Positions 15,829 to 25,357 of a stretch of DNA of 37,833 nt are shown here, in pieces. Below the pieces are notes generated by a model that saw only the letters and a list, made by a program, of their open reading frames with translations, made no database searches and was not told the origin of the DNA. The first letter of the stretch is position 1. Every line of letters starts with the position of its first letter. The stretch spans positions 1-37,833 of the forward strand of contig NZ_JAEQMY010000046.1 of NCBI RefSeq assembly GCF_016743775.1, given 5' to 3'. The translations under genes and the position numbers were made by a program. The DNA comes from Microvirga aerilata (GTDB lineage Bacteria; Pseudomonadota; Alphaproteobacteria; Rhizobiales; Beijerinckiaceae).

Positions 15829-17223
15829 TCAGGCACGCTCAACAGCACCGTAGACCAACCGCCCCTTGTGGAACGTTGCCCGCCGCGGTGAGCGCCGGGC
15901 GACCGCCTCGGCCGAACAGCTGGCATCAACCAGAACGAACTTAGCCGTGTCACCTGGTCGCGGCCAAGCCACTTTGCCATCATCGCTCAGCGGAAGCACA
16001 TCGCCCGTGGCGATCGCGAGGGCACGTGACAGACGGAATTCGTCGCTACCACCGTAAAGCTGAGCGCACAGGTTGGCCTTTTCCAGCATGTCACCAGTAC
16101 CGAACGGTGACCAGTGATCGATTACGCTGTCCGTGCCGGTCATGATCTTGACCCCTTTGGCGCGCAGCTGCGGCAGCGGCATTGTCCTCTGTCCAATCGG
16201 CACCGTCGATACCACGGTCACACCCTGCGCGGCCATGCGCCCGGCCATCTCATTCAGATCCTCGGGACGCAGAGTGGAAAGGGCAAAGGCGTGGCTGAGC
16301 GTCAGCCGGTTGCGCAGAGCCGGGTTCTTCTCGACGGTTGCGATCATGTAGTTGAGAGCCGCCACGCCGGCAGGGTTGGCTTCATGGATATGGATGTCGA
16401 CGCCCTTGTCGTGGTCGAGCGCGATCTGGAACATTGCATCCAGTGATGCTTCCATGGCACCGTCAACATTGGTGGGATCCAGACCGCCGACGTACTGCAC
16501 GCCCATGCTCATGGCCTCCCGCATCAGCCCATCCACCTTGGAATGCAGTAGGCCGTGCTGCGGGAAGGCGACGATCTCGCATTCAAAGCTGTCACGATAC
16601 TTCGCCAGCGCAAGCTGCAGATGCTCCAGGCTTTTCAATCCGCTCACTGGATCAATGTTGCAGTGACTGCGCGCTATCGAGCTGCCTTGCGAGAGGAGGA
16701 GGTCGATCAGCTTCTCCGCACGCGCCTGCGAGGTCGGCAGCAGTTTCGGAAGAAGCACTTCCTCCCGCGCGATCATGTCCATGATGGTCTTGCCTTGACG
16801 GGGAAGGGGCGCCTGCCACAGTCCGCCATAGAAGGTCTTGTCCAGGTGGATGTGCATGTCCCGGAACGCAGGCAGAAGCAGCTTACCCTGTGCCTTGTAG
16901 CGCGGCAGGGCTGCCTCCAAGGCGGCATCGGCGTCGTGCACCGCTTTGATGCGACCATCTTGGATTTCCAGCGTATGGGTTCCGGTCCGGGTGCCGACGA
17001 CCACCTCACCCTCGTGCTCAAAGCCTTCCTCGAGGCGCACGTCACTCAAATAGTAGTGGCTGTCGGTAACAGTGGTGATGTGCTGACGGGACTGATCCGT
17101 ACTGGCGGCAGCCTCGGCGGCCCCGCTCTGCGTGCCGCTCAAGCCCAGTATTGCGGACGCGGTTGCCAGCCCACCGGATTGACGAAGGAAGGCTCTGCGG
17201 CTTTGGTGATTTGCACTTTGCAC
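15829..17223 (-). CDS. Tat-exported amidohydrolase (cytosine deaminase-like)
   Basis: This 464-residue metal-dependent hydrolase has a twin-arginine signal (SRRAFLRQSGGLATASAILG, with Ala-rich cleavage region about residue 40). Metal and catalytic motifs are HIHLDKTF, SHCNIDP, VDIHIHEANP, LSHAFAL and GTDSVIDHWSPFG, the amidohydrolase superfamily set in the cytosine deaminase/CodA-like order; a C-terminal composite beta domain closes it (GDTAKFVLVDA). Most CodA-like enzymes are cytosolic, so periplasmic export by Tat is notable. The start is the GTG at 17223 with AGGAG 7 nt upstream; an upstream open frame has no ribosome binding site. A LysR regulator is divergent. The substrate is unknown, likely a cyclic amidine or N-heterocycle. 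Confidence 0.87.
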   Translation of the reverse strand: MQSANHQSRRAFLRQSGGLATASAILGLSGTQSGAAEAAASTDQSRQHITTVTDSHYYLSDVRLEEGFEHEGEVVVGTRTGTHTLEIQDGRIKAVHDADAALEAALPRYKAQGKLLLPAFRDMHIHLDKTFYGGLWQAPLPRQGKTIMDMIAREEVLLPKLLPTSQARAEKLIDLLLSQGSSIARSHCNIDPVSGLKSLEHLQLALAKYRDSFECEIVAFPQHGLLHSKVDGLMREAMSMGVQYVGGLDPTNVDGAMEASLDAMFQIALDHDKGVDIHIHEANPAGVAALNYMIATVEKNPALRNRLTLSHAFALSTLRPEDLNEMAGRMAAQGVTVVSTVPIGQRTMPLPQLRAKGVKIMTGTDSVIDHWSPFGTGDMLEKANLCAQLYGGSDEFRLSRALAIATGDVLPLSDDGKVAWPRPGDTAKFVLVDASCSAEAVARRSPRRATFHKGRLVYGAVERA

Positions 17224-17401
17224 GGGTCGCTCCTGTCTGCTTATCGCCGAGGTGTAATGCGCGGAACTTGGGCCTATGTCGGCTGCCAAGTTCGGCTTGG
17301 CCGTTAAAGGCTGTCGATCGTCGCACCTCCCACGAGGAGATCCGCACAGGCCGCCAAGAATTTCTCTACTGCAATGTCCGGAGGATAGTGCCAGCTTGAT
17401 T

Positions 17402-17426
17402 CATCTGGAAATTAAATATCCAGATG
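17402..17426. promoter_or_regulatory. Palindromic operator, probable LysR binding site
   Basis: CATCTGGA (17402-17409) and TCCAGATG (17419-17426) form a perfect dyad over an AT-only 9-bp spacer, 50 bp before the LysR start and 178 bp upstream of the amidohydrolase start. This fits a LysR-type box controlling the divergent genes. Confidence 0.5.
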
Positions 17427-17476
17427 CCGATTATTGATTTATTGAATGCCAAGTGTAGCACGCCAACGAGTCGCCG

Positions 17477-18334
17477 ATGCTCGACCCACGCCTGTTGCGG
17501 ACCTTTATTGCAATCATCGAAGCCGGAGGCTTTACCCGGGCAGCTGAGCGCCTGCACATGACCCAGTCGACCTTGAGTCAGCAGCTCGCCCGGCTTGAGG
17601 AAACTGTTGGGCAGACCTTGGTGGATCGGGACGCACGCCCCATTCGCCCCTCCGCTGCAGGCGAGCGCCTCCTTGGATATGCGCGTCGGATCATGGCGCT
17701 CCAGAGCGAGGCGACGGCGGCCCTGGGCAATCCAGCCGGCACAACGCCCATTCATATTGGGCTTCCGGAAGATGTCTTCAGCCGTCCCATGGCCCGGCTT
17801 TTCGGCGAGTTCTCCAAGCGCCACCAGGAGATCCGTCTGGACGTCAGTGCCGGGCTGAGCCGCGACCTGACCCGGCGCTACCGTGGCGGCGAGTTCGACA
17901 TCGTTGTTGTCAAGGAGTCCGCACCCAGCAACGATTGCCGGACCAGCTTCCCCGAAGCCACAGGCTGGTTCGAGAGCAAGGATGCTCCTGGTGCATGGCC
18001 GGATCCTGTCCCTCTTGTGACCTTCCCTCCTGGTGGCCTGTACCGTGAGACTATGTTCGACCGCATCGAGCGTGAGCGCCGCCATTGGTATATCGCTTTT
18101 TCAGGCAGCAGCCTCAACAACGTGCTCGTCGCCGTCGAGGGCGGTCTCGGCATAACGCTCCTCCCCGTCGCCGCGACGCTCGGGCGCCACGTCAGGCCTT
18201 ATACGCAATTCGGCGACGAAGCCCCGATCATGGTTTCCATCTATGCCTGGGAGAGCACCGGTCTCGTCGCGGAACTGGTACAACAGATTGGCGCCGCCTT
18301 GTCTGAGCGCAGCGGCCGTCTTGGAAAGTCGTGA
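17477..18334 (+). CDS. LysR family transcriptional regulator
   Basis: This 285-residue protein has the LysR N-terminal winged HTH (DPRLLRTFIAIIEAGGFTRAAERLHMTQSTLSQQLARLEETVG) and a periplasmic-binding-like effector domain (TTPIHIGLPEDVF onwards, FDIVVVKE, AVEGGLGITLLPV). Length is normal. It is divergent from the Tat-exported amidohydrolase across a palindrome, so it likely regulates that gene and itself. No strong ribosome binding site precedes the ATG, but the methionine position fits the family. Confidence 0.92.
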   Translation: MLDPRLLRTFIAIIEAGGFTRAAERLHMTQSTLSQQLARLEETVGQTLVDRDARPIRPSAAGERLLGYARRIMALQSEATAALGNPAGTTPIHIGLPEDVFSRPMARLFGEFSKRHQEIRLDVSAGLSRDLTRRYRGGEFDIVVVKESAPSNDCRTSFPEATGWFESKDAPGAWPDPVPLVTFPPGGLYRETMFDRIERERRHWYIAFSGSSLNNVLVAVEGGLGITLLPVAATLGRHVRPYTQFGDEAPIMVSIYAWESTGLVAELVQQIGAALSERSGRLGKS

Positions 18335-18377
18335 GTGTTCCTCGTCAATAATAACTGGAGGCAGGTCACCATCGTCT

Positions 18378-18680
18378 TCAAGCTGAACCAGCTTGAGCAT
18401 TCAGGGGGTGGAGGTCGTGGACCATGTGGTGCAGGCGGGAGGTGTCTAGGTGGGTGTAGATCTGGGTGGTCTTGATGCTGGCATGGCCGAGCAGCTCCTG
18501 CAGCACGCGCAGGTCGATGTCACCCGAGTGCATGTGGACCGCAAACGCATGCCGCAGGACGTGCGGCGAGATCTGGTCCGGGCTGGCCAGCCCTGCCGCC
18601 GCTGCGGCCTCCTTAATCTTGAGCAGGGTGGCCTGGCGCGTCAAAGCCTTGCTGCTGTTGCACACCGTGTGGAACAGCCA
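18378..18680 (-). pseudogene. C-terminal fragment of a XerD-like tyrosine recombinase
   Basis: About 100 codons match the recombinase at 13223-14188 closely (WLFHTVCNSSKALTRQATLL, SPHVLRHAFAVHMHSG, LGHASIKTTQIYTHLD). HxxR, His and the nucleophile Tyr are kept, but the N-terminal domain and the first catalytic Arg and Lys are missing. The homology stops abruptly at 18680, where an IS5-like transposase remnant begins, so an insertion truncated it. Confidence 0.85.
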
Positions 18681-18684
18681 TCAA

Positions 18685-18850
18685 TCAGTCAGTCTGGGCG
18701 GACGACTTATAACTGCGGACGCAGTAGCAAGCTGATACAAGCTTGATAGCGGCCAGGAAGTTCTCCTGGTTTTTGTTGTATCGGGTGGCAGTGCTTCTGA
18801 ACTGATTGAGCTTAGTGAAGCAGCGCTAGACCAGGATCCTGTAGCGGTAT
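18685..18850 (-). pseudogene. IS5-like transposase C-terminal remnant
   Basis: The minus strand reads LYRYRILV, a stop (TAG where Glu is expected), then RCFTKLNQFRSTATRYNKNQENFLAAIKLVSACYCVRS. This is the C-terminal motif of IS5-group transposases (IERxFNKLKxFRxIATRYDKxxxNFLAxIxLA). The in-frame stop and the missing N-terminal part show it is dead. It abuts the truncated recombinase fragment. Confidence 0.6.
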
Positions 18851-19034
18851 AGGAAGATAGTTGTATCACTGCTTCAGCCTGAGCCTGCGTGAAGTCAAAC
18901 TTGCTTCCGTCCGTCTCTGCACTGATGGAGCAGTAGCTGAAACTCTAAAACAAAGGGTCTGCGATACATGCGGAGCAACTGTTAGTCTCACTCATCCAGC
19001 AGTGACTACAACGTCCTAAAGAATAAGGTGAAAG

Positions 19035-19601
19035 ATGGCGCACACGGCACCGCCAGCGCGTAATCCCAAGGTCGCTTTCGAGACAAGGTACGGCCGCTTT
19101 GTCGCGCAGTTGTTCGAAAGGGAGGCCCCAATCTCCACAGCCAATTTACTCACCCGGGTCGAGAAGGGCTTTCTCACCAATTCGTCGATCTACCGCATTG
19201 TTACCCTTGCCAATCAGCCTGACACAGTTCCGGCAAAGATCGAGGTGGTTCAGTTTGGTCTCCCCAGATCCAGTGCACAAGAAGCAGACCCCCTTCCGCC
19301 AATTGCTCATGAAACCACTGCCGCAACAGGGCTGCGTCATCTCGACGGAACCTTGTCAATGGCGCGCCTCGCGCCAGGAACCGCCGGGTCTGCATTCTTC
19401 ATTTGCATCGGAGACCAGCCTGACCTGGATTTTGGCGGGCGCCGCAATCCGGATGGACAAGGCTTCGCTGCCTTCGGTCAGATTGTGGAAGGGATGGATG
19501 TCGTCCGCACGATCTTTGCTCAGGCGGAGGATGCGACCGATCAGTTGTCCAACCCGATCCCGATCGACTCCGTCAGACGACTAGGAGGGCGAAGTTTTTA
19601 G
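19035..19601 (+). CDS. Cyclophilin-type peptidyl-prolyl isomerase
   Basis: This 188-residue protein has the cyclophilin fold in order: VAFETRYGRFVAQLFEREAP, then IYRIV (the Arg of the FHR motif), VVQFGL, GTLSMARLAPGTAGSAFFICIG, and FAAFGQIVEGMDVVRTI. The F-H of FHR is I-Y, and the loop between IYRIV and VVQFG is longer and unusual, so activity could be altered. There is no signal peptide, so it is cytosolic. AAGGTGAAAG precedes the ATG. Confidence 0.8.
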   Translation: MAHTAPPARNPKVAFETRYGRFVAQLFEREAPISTANLLTRVEKGFLTNSSIYRIVTLANQPDTVPAKIEVVQFGLPRSSAQEADPLPPIAHETTAATGLRHLDGTLSMARLAPGTAGSAFFICIGDQPDLDFGGRRNPDGQGFAAFGQIVEGMDVVRTIFAQAEDATDQLSNPIPIDSVRRLGGRSF

Positions 19602-19813
19602 GTCTGCATGGACTTTGACCCAGAACCGCGTCGAGGTTGAGCACTCTAACTCCGGTTGGCATGAGCTTCACGCCATACTATTCTCTACGGAGAGTAGTCA
19701 CGCTTGCTGACGCCGGTCTCCCGCAGCGTCGTCTTCTTACCTGGCCGTAAACATGGTTGAGGCCTGACGTGACTGTTGAGTTTCATGGGATAAAGGACAA
19801 TGGAGTGGTGACG

Positions 19814-21313
19814 ATGCGCAGCGGATCTTTAGCCATTCTGGCGGTCGGTATTCTCACAAGCCAGATAACCCTGGCAGCCGATTTCAGGATCGGGGTGCAG
19901 GAAGATGCCGACCTCCTTGATCCTCATCGTGCCCGGACCACAGTGGGGCGAATGGTCTTTACCTCGCTTTGCGACAAACTTGTTGATGTCACGGACAAGC
20001 TGGAGATCGCCCCCCAGCTTGCGAGCTCATGGTCATGGAGTGCCGACAACAAGACACTGACGTTCAAGTTGCGCACCGATGTACAATTTCACGATGGTAC
20101 AAAGTTTGACGCAGCGGCTGTCAAAGCGAACCTGGACCGTGCTTTGACGTTGCCGGACAGCCTGCGCAAGGGGGAGCTGGGATCCATTGACCGAGTGGAG
20201 GTCATCGATCTTTCAACCGTCGTGCTGTACCTGAAGCAGCCGGATGCGACGCTGCTAGCACAATTGAGCGACCGCGCAGGCATGATGCTCTCACCGGCGA
20301 CTTTCAACAGTGAGGATGTGGGCCGTAAGCCGATCTGCTCCGGACCATACCGTTTCGTGGAGCGCGTCCAGAACGACAGGATCGTACTGGAGAAGTTCGC
20401 AGATTACCGGGACGCCAAGGATTATCAGTATGACCGGGTGGTCTTCCGTCCGATCCCGGATACCACCGTGCGCCTCGCCAATCTTCGAGCCGGTGATCTC
20501 GAACTTGTGGAGCGTCTAAATCCGTCTGATGCCGAGGCGGTGAAAGCCGACAAGAGCCTGAAGTTTCTCGTCCTGTCAGGGCTAGGATACCAGAACATCG
20601 TGATCAATGTGGGAGCTGGCCCTCGGGCCGATGCCCCTCTTGGCAAAGATAAGCTCGTGCGGCAGGCTTTCCAGGCAGCCATCGGTCGTGACGTCATCAA
20701 TGATGTTATTGGCCATGGGCTCTATAATCCTGCACAGCACCCATTCCCGCCAGCCAGTCCCTATTTTGACAAGCAGTATCCGGCTACGACACGCGATGTG
20801 GCAAAGGCTAAGGCTCTGCTGGCTCAAGCCAAGCAGCCCGAAGTCGCCTTCGAGCTATCTTTTGGCAATACGACCATCACGGCTTCCTTGGCTGAGATGA
20901 TCCAGGCAATGGCAGGCGAGGCCGGGTTTAGGATCAGCCTACGTCCTATGGAATTTTCAGCTATGCTCGCAGAAATGCAGAAAGGGAACTTTCAAGCCTC
21001 CTTGAGCGGTTGGTCGGGCCGGATCGATCCCGATGGTAACATCCATCAGTTTGTAACCTGCAAAGGAACCCAGAACGACTCCAAGTACTGCAACCCGGAG
21101 GTGGACCGCCTGCTGAACGAGGCGCGGCTCACGCCTGACGTCGAGGCTCGCAAGAGCCTCTACAACCAGGCGATGGGAATCCTGCAGAGCGAACTGCCGA
21201 TCATCTACACCTATTATTCGCCTCTCATTTACGCAGTGTCGAATCGTGTCGCGGACTTCAAACCCTATCCCGACGGCATGATCCGCCTTCGTGGGGTGCA
21301 CCCGGCCAAATAG
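19814..21313 (+). CDS. ABC transporter family 5 solute-binding protein (peptide/nickel type)
   Basis: This 499-residue periplasmic protein has a signal peptide (LAILAVGILTSQITLA) and the SBP_bac_5 layout: LLDPHRARTTVGRMVFTSLCDKLV, LASSWSWSADNKTLTFKLRTDVQFHDGTKFDAAAVK, CSGPYRFVERV, and the C-terminal FQASLSGWSGRIDPDGNIHQF. Related proteins deliver peptides, glutathione or opines to permeases. No permease or ATPase gene is adjacent in the window, so it is an orphan binding protein or works with a distant transporter. The start at 19814 has GGAG upstream and puts the signal at the N-terminus; the frame is open to 19757. Confidence 0.9.
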   Translation: MRSGSLAILAVGILTSQITLAADFRIGVQEDADLLDPHRARTTVGRMVFTSLCDKLVDVTDKLEIAPQLASSWSWSADNKTLTFKLRTDVQFHDGTKFDAAAVKANLDRALTLPDSLRKGELGSIDRVEVIDLSTVVLYLKQPDATLLAQLSDRAGMMLSPATFNSEDVGRKPICSGPYRFVERVQNDRIVLEKFADYRDAKDYQYDRVVFRPIPDTTVRLANLRAGDLELVERLNPSDAEAVKADKSLKFLVLSGLGYQNIVINVGAGPRADAPLGKDKLVRQAFQAAIGRDVINDVIGHGLYNPAQHPFPPASPYFDKQYPATTRDVAKAKALLAQAKQPEVAFELSFGNTTITASLAEMIQAMAGEAGFRISLRPMEFSAMLAEMQKGNFQASLSGWSGRIDPDGNIHQFVTCKGTQNDSKYCNPEVDRLLNEARLTPDVEARKSLYNQAMGILQSELPIIYTYYSPLIYAVSNRVADFKPYPDGMIRLRGVHPAK

Positions 21314-22742
21314 GCAATATTGCTTTTTCAGTCCACATCACTGCTAGCTGTACTAACAGGCTGGTCAAATAAGTCGGGGCACGAAACGGACTCCTACCTG
21401 GGGGAGAGTACAAGCCAGTAAGTGAAGTATCGCAAACGGTGACACCGATCTCGGGCAGGAAATTGAGTGGCTGATCATCACCGAGCTCCTCGAGCTGCCC
21501 TTCCAGTAGGGAGATCGCTCGAAGCTCGTTGAGCCTGTCCGCTGCAGGTGCGCTTCAGAGGAATCCCATCAGGGGCAAATGGAGTTTTGATCTGAATGCG
21601 GGCACCTCTGGCAATTTGAAGAAACCTCTCGTAGAGGCGCCGGAACTTGCCGGAACCGTACCGCAGGTCGCCGGTTCTTCTGCGCTTGCAGAGTACGCAG
21701 TACTTGGCGGTGAAGATCAGCGCAAACGGGATGGGAGTGCGAAGGCCAGCTGGCGGAGGGTGCGCAGGAAAGCGCCTGAAAGGGTTGAGCCGGAAATAGG
21801 CATCGGAACTATGTCCCAGCTGGATCTGGTACCCGAAGCAGAGGCAATTGAGTCACTGCCGATCGAAGGCCCCCACTTACGGTTTCCAATCGCCGACAGA
21901 CTAGGCGCCATACTGCTGCTGAACTCCCGCGCTATAAGTGCTGGAAACGGCTCCTTCACGCCGCTGCATGGTAAGAGGCCCCACAATGTAAGGACGGATT
22001 CTTACCTCTGCAGCACGGGTTTAGGCTCCATAATCTTTGTTACCGGTCATTCGTCTTGTAGGCGCAAAGCTAAAATGACAGAGCAGCGTCCAAAGGGGTG
22101 ATCATTGGACAGCCTGCAGCCCTCATGCGTTATGATCGTTCTGTCCTGCAGGGGGGCGTCAGCATAACTCATAAGCGGGAGAACACTGACATGATTGGAG
22201 CAGAACTAAGCTTAGCCGAAGAAGTGATGTCCAAGCATGCCAACAATTCCAACTGCCGATAAGGACAGCACGAACCATGTCGGGCAGTGGTGGGAATAGT
22301 CCTCTGCATCAAGGCCAGGATCTACAACGTCTTTGCTAGGAGTTCTCATGATCCGACTGCGGGTACTATCTGGGCGCTTCAATTTTGTGACATGGCCCAA
22401 TCGTTGAGCATCGTGGCTCCGATGTCAAAGCCCTTTGGCCATAAAGCCTGCAACAGAGAGTTCAACATTCGGATAAGATTTGCTTGAGAGCCTGGCTGCA
22501 TTTCTGTTTACCGAAAAGCTTGAGCTATCTACCGTCGGCAGCATCCTCTCTGCGTGAAGCTACCTAGTAGCTTTGATTACCCTAGGCGCACCTAGAAGCC
22601 CGCACTTCTTCAGACAAGGATGGCTCTGTCCCACTCTGCTCCGACCGAGGGTGCTTGTCCGCCCATCGTCGCCTGAGGCGCCTGCTGACTGCTAACTGCT
22701 AAACCGCTCCTGTTGCGGCCCTGTAAGGAAAGGAGGCATACG
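21314..22742. other. 1.4-kb stretch with little recognisable coding content
   Basis: Long frames exist on both strands (plus 21529-22101, minus 21717-21986), but they overlap each other, lack ribosome binding sites and give low-complexity sequence with no family I recognise. The region may hold decayed DNA. The only plausible gene is the small minus-strand frame at 22212-22349. Confidence 0.4.
22212..22349 (-). CDS. Possible 45-residue single-pass membrane protein
   Basis: The frame reads MRTPSKDVVDPGLDAEDYSH, CPTWFVL, then a hydrophobic helix (LSLSAVGIVGMLGHHFF) ending with Gly and stop. The pattern of an acidic head and one C-terminal membrane helix looks protein-like, but the ribosome binding site is weak and no family is recognised. 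Confidence 0.35.
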   Translation of the reverse strand: MRTPSKDVVDPGLDAEDYSHHCPTWFVLSLSAVGIVGMLGHHFFG

Positions 22743-23378
22743 GTGGCGCTCACAACCAAGATCATCGATGGCGACATCCTTATGCTCCGGGTCGGGTTTG
22801 CCGATGGCATGATCGTCACGATGACCGTCGGCAGGAACGGCAAGAGTGTCACTGTGACACCCAACGATCCGGAGACGACCGAAAGGCTGTCGTCGATCTT
22901 CCACTGGAGCGCCGACAAGGTAGGTGAACCGGGCTATCCGTTTACCAGCCTCAGCCAGGTCATCTACGGCATGGAAACGCTGGCCCGCTCTGCGTTGAAT
23001 GTGGAGCAGTTTATCGTGGGCCTGCGGGAGGTGCTGGAGGTGTCCGACAGGCACCCTTCGGCTGAAGCTGGTTTCAGGCCCACATCATTCACCGTGGTCG
23101 ACCTGAGCCCGAGCGGGAACGGGTGGTTTGTCGATGCCCGCTTTCAGAACGGAGAACGCTTTAGGCTCGCCATCAACAAGGCCAGCATCGGTTGGGCCGC
23201 AGAGCCCCCGGAGCCCACGCGCGACAAAGATGTCATGGATCTCCTCTCTGGCTTGAAGGGCGCCCGGATGTCGACGGACGAGGACGTTGCGCTGCTGGTG
23301 ATGGAGGTGGCGCATCATTCCTCCGACATAGCTATGTGGCTTGAGAGTCTTCGCTCCACCACAATCGGGCGAGGCTGA
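22743..23378 (+). CDS. Hypothetical protein
   Basis: This 211-residue cytosolic protein is of unknown family. The GTG at 22743 has AAGGAGG 6 nt upstream. The first half looks like alternating beta strands (KIIDGDILMLRVGFADGMIVTMTVG, VTVTPNDPETTERL), the middle has helices (VIYGMETLARSALNVEQFIVGLREVLEVSD), and a second beta region follows (SFTVVDLSPSGNGWFVDARF). No signal peptide or membrane segment is seen. Coding quality is supported by the ribosome binding site and even composition. Confidence 0.7.
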   Translation: MALTTKIIDGDILMLRVGFADGMIVTMTVGRNGKSVTVTPNDPETTERLSSIFHWSADKVGEPGYPFTSLSQVIYGMETLARSALNVEQFIVGLREVLEVSDRHPSAEAGFRPTSFTVVDLSPSGNGWFVDARFQNGERFRLAINKASIGWAAEPPEPTRDKDVMDLLSGLKGARMSTDEDVALLVMEVAHHSSDIAMWLESLRSTTIGRG

Positions 23379-23688
23379 GGCCATAGTAGCAGCACCGCCA
23401 TCATACCATACGGAGGGAGAAGCCGACTGACAGCCCATTGACTAGCGCACCCCCTCCCTGTTGGTCTACTTCTTGCTTTGCTCCCATGAGAGGAGCTTCA
23501 AACCTGTGCTTGGGACTGGGGTGTGCAGATGCGGATCCCACATCATCCTGAATTTTAGCTGATTGTTGAGGAGCACCCCATGGTTAGCCTCGCTTTCGTC
23601 CGCAGGACAGGGATTGTAAAAAGGTATCGCATGCCGTGGTAGCGCGTTCTACCCTCAATCCTGTAGGCTGAACAAAGAGGAACTCTTC
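23379..23688. other. 310-bp intergenic region
   Basis: No gene is supported. A GAGGAG sequence precedes an 18-codon frame at about 23580 (MVSLAFVRRTG...), too short to call. The M20 promoter presumably lies here, but no clear sigma-70 or EcfG match was seen. Confidence 0.4.
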
Positions 23689-25077
23689 ATGGCTGATGAT
23701 CTCTCTGCCGTTCTTGACCACATCGATGCTGATCTGGACAAGAGTCTTGACCGCCTGTTCGAGTTCATCCGCATTCCGAGCATCTCGACGGATCCTGCCT
23801 ACAAGGAGGATTGCCGCCGGGCAGCGGAGTGGCTAGCCATGGAATTGCGTGCGTTGGGCTTCGACGCTGCAGTCCGCACCACTCCAGGTCATCCGATGGT
23901 GGTCGGTCACCAGACCCAGGCAGCCAGGGGGCCCCATGTGCTGTTCTACGGCCACTATGACGTACAGCCCGTCGATCCCATAGAACTCTGGAACACCCCG
24001 CCTTTTGAACCCACTCTGGTAGCCGCACCAAACGGCGACACGTGGATTGTTGCGCGTGGCGCTTCCGACGATAAAGGCGCATTGATGACTTTTGTGGAAG
24101 CCTGTCGGGCGTGGAAGGCTGTTTCCGGCGAGCTGCCCATTCGGGTCTCTATCCTTTTTGAAGGAGAGGAGGAGTCAGGTAGTTCAAGCCTCAAGCCCTT
24201 CCTGGAAGCGAACCGTGACGAGCTTTCGGCCGATGTCGCTCTCGTTTGTGACACGGATATGTGGGACGATGAAACGCCAGCCGTCACAACCATGCTGCGG
24301 GGCATAGTAGGAGAGGAGGTGGAGGTCACCTGTGCCGATCGAGATCTCCATTCGGGCATGTTCGGTTCCGCGGCACGCAATCCGATCCATCTTCTGACCG
24401 AAATTCTTGCCACACTGCGCGATGCAGACGGGCGCATCATCTTGCAAGGGTTCTATGATGGCGTATCGGAGCTGCCCAGTGCTGTGAAGGAGCAATGGGA
24501 GCGCCTGCCATTTGATGAAGCCGGCTTCCTCAAGCAGGTGGGCCTGAGCATCCCAGCAGGGGAAAAAGGGCACAGTGTATTGGAGCAGATCTGGGCTCGC
24601 CCAACCTGCGAGATCAACGGCATCGTTGGCGGCTATACTGGTGAAGGCTTCAAGACGGTTATACCGTCGAAAGCCTCGGCAAAGGTATCCTTTCGCCTGG
24701 TGAGCGGGCAGGATCCCGCCAAGATCCGCGAGACTTTCCGGGCACATGTGCGTTCATGTATTCCGGCCGATTGCACCGTCACGTTTCGGGAACATGGTGG
24801 CAGCCCGGCGCTCAACCTGCCGCTGGATGGCCCCTGGCTCAAGCCGACCCTGGATGCACTTACGGCGGAGTGGGGTCGTGAGGCCGCGTTAGCTGGTACG
24901 GGTGGCTCCATTCCGATTGTGGGCGACTTCAAGCGCCTGCTCAACATGGATGCGCTTATGGTTGGCTTCGCCCGGTTTGACAATCGTGTTCACTCACCCA
25001 ATGAGAAGTACGATCTGTCGAGTTTCCACCATGGCATTCGCTCGTGGGCACGCATACTAGCGGCCTTTGCACGCTGA
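23689..25077 (+). CDS. M20 family dipeptidase/metallopeptidase
   Basis: This 462-residue cytosolic zinc peptidase of the M20/CPDG2-like class shows the two-metal site in order: FYGHYDVQP (first His and Asp), GASDDKGAL (bridging Asp), FEGEEESGSSSL (catalytic and metal Glu), VCDTDMWD and the late HSPNEKY (last His). The lid domain carries RDLHSGMFGSAARNPIHLLTE. Length and order match dipeptidases of the PepV/carnosinase-like branch that hydrolyse short or modified dipeptides. GAGGAAC lies before the ATG. Confidence 0.92.
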   Translation: MADDLSAVLDHIDADLDKSLDRLFEFIRIPSISTDPAYKEDCRRAAEWLAMELRALGFDAAVRTTPGHPMVVGHQTQAARGPHVLFYGHYDVQPVDPIELWNTPPFEPTLVAAPNGDTWIVARGASDDKGALMTFVEACRAWKAVSGELPIRVSILFEGEEESGSSSLKPFLEANRDELSADVALVCDTDMWDDETPAVTTMLRGIVGEEVEVTCADRDLHSGMFGSAARNPIHLLTEILATLRDADGRIILQGFYDGVSELPSAVKEQWERLPFDEAGFLKQVGLSIPAGEKGHSVLEQIWARPTCEINGIVGGYTGEGFKTVIPSKASAKVSFRLVSGQDPAKIRETFRAHVRSCIPADCTVTFREHGGSPALNLPLDGPWLKPTLDALTAEWGREAALAGTGGSIPIVGDFKRLLNMDALMVGFARFDNRVHSPNEKYDLSSFHHGIRSWARILAAFAR

Positions 25078-25171
25078 AGTCATCAGCGTTGGTTGTCAGA
25101 TGCACCAGCGATGCTGTGTTGACCTCAAATGGCAGCGACTTACAATGGTGCCAGCTTGAATGGGAACCATC

Positions 25172-25357
25172 ATGTCGGACACGCCAGAGCCGGATGTGCC
25201 AACCCAGGACCCCAAACCAGTCCTGCCCCCTTCACCTCAGTTGCCAGGAACTGACGAGCCAGCCGATGTTCCACCAAAAGACCCGAGCGCACGACCTCAG
25301 CAGGAGGAGCCTCCCCAGGTAGACATACCTGCAGCTCCCTATCCGCCAGTCGGTTAG
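25172..25357 (+). CDS. Small proline-rich hypothetical protein
   Basis: The 61-residue product is about one third proline with many Asp and Glu (SDTPEPDVPTQDPKPVLPP, ending APYPPVG). It has no signal peptide and is probably disordered. Similar short Pro-rich proteins are common in Methylobacteriaceae, with unknown function. The start at 25172 has GGGAAC upstream. Confidence 0.5.
   Translation: MSDTPEPDVPTQDPKPVLPPSPQLPGTDEPADVPPKDPSARPQQEEPPQVDIPAAPYPPVG

Noticed and set aside
19814..21313. Considered part of a complete ABC importer operon
   Set aside because: No permease or ATPase gene is found on either side within the window.
21529..22101. 190-codon plus-strand frame in the 1.4-kb empty region
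   Set aside because: Overlaps an equally long minus-strand frame, has no ribosome binding site and resembles no family; GC-rich DNA readily gives such frames.
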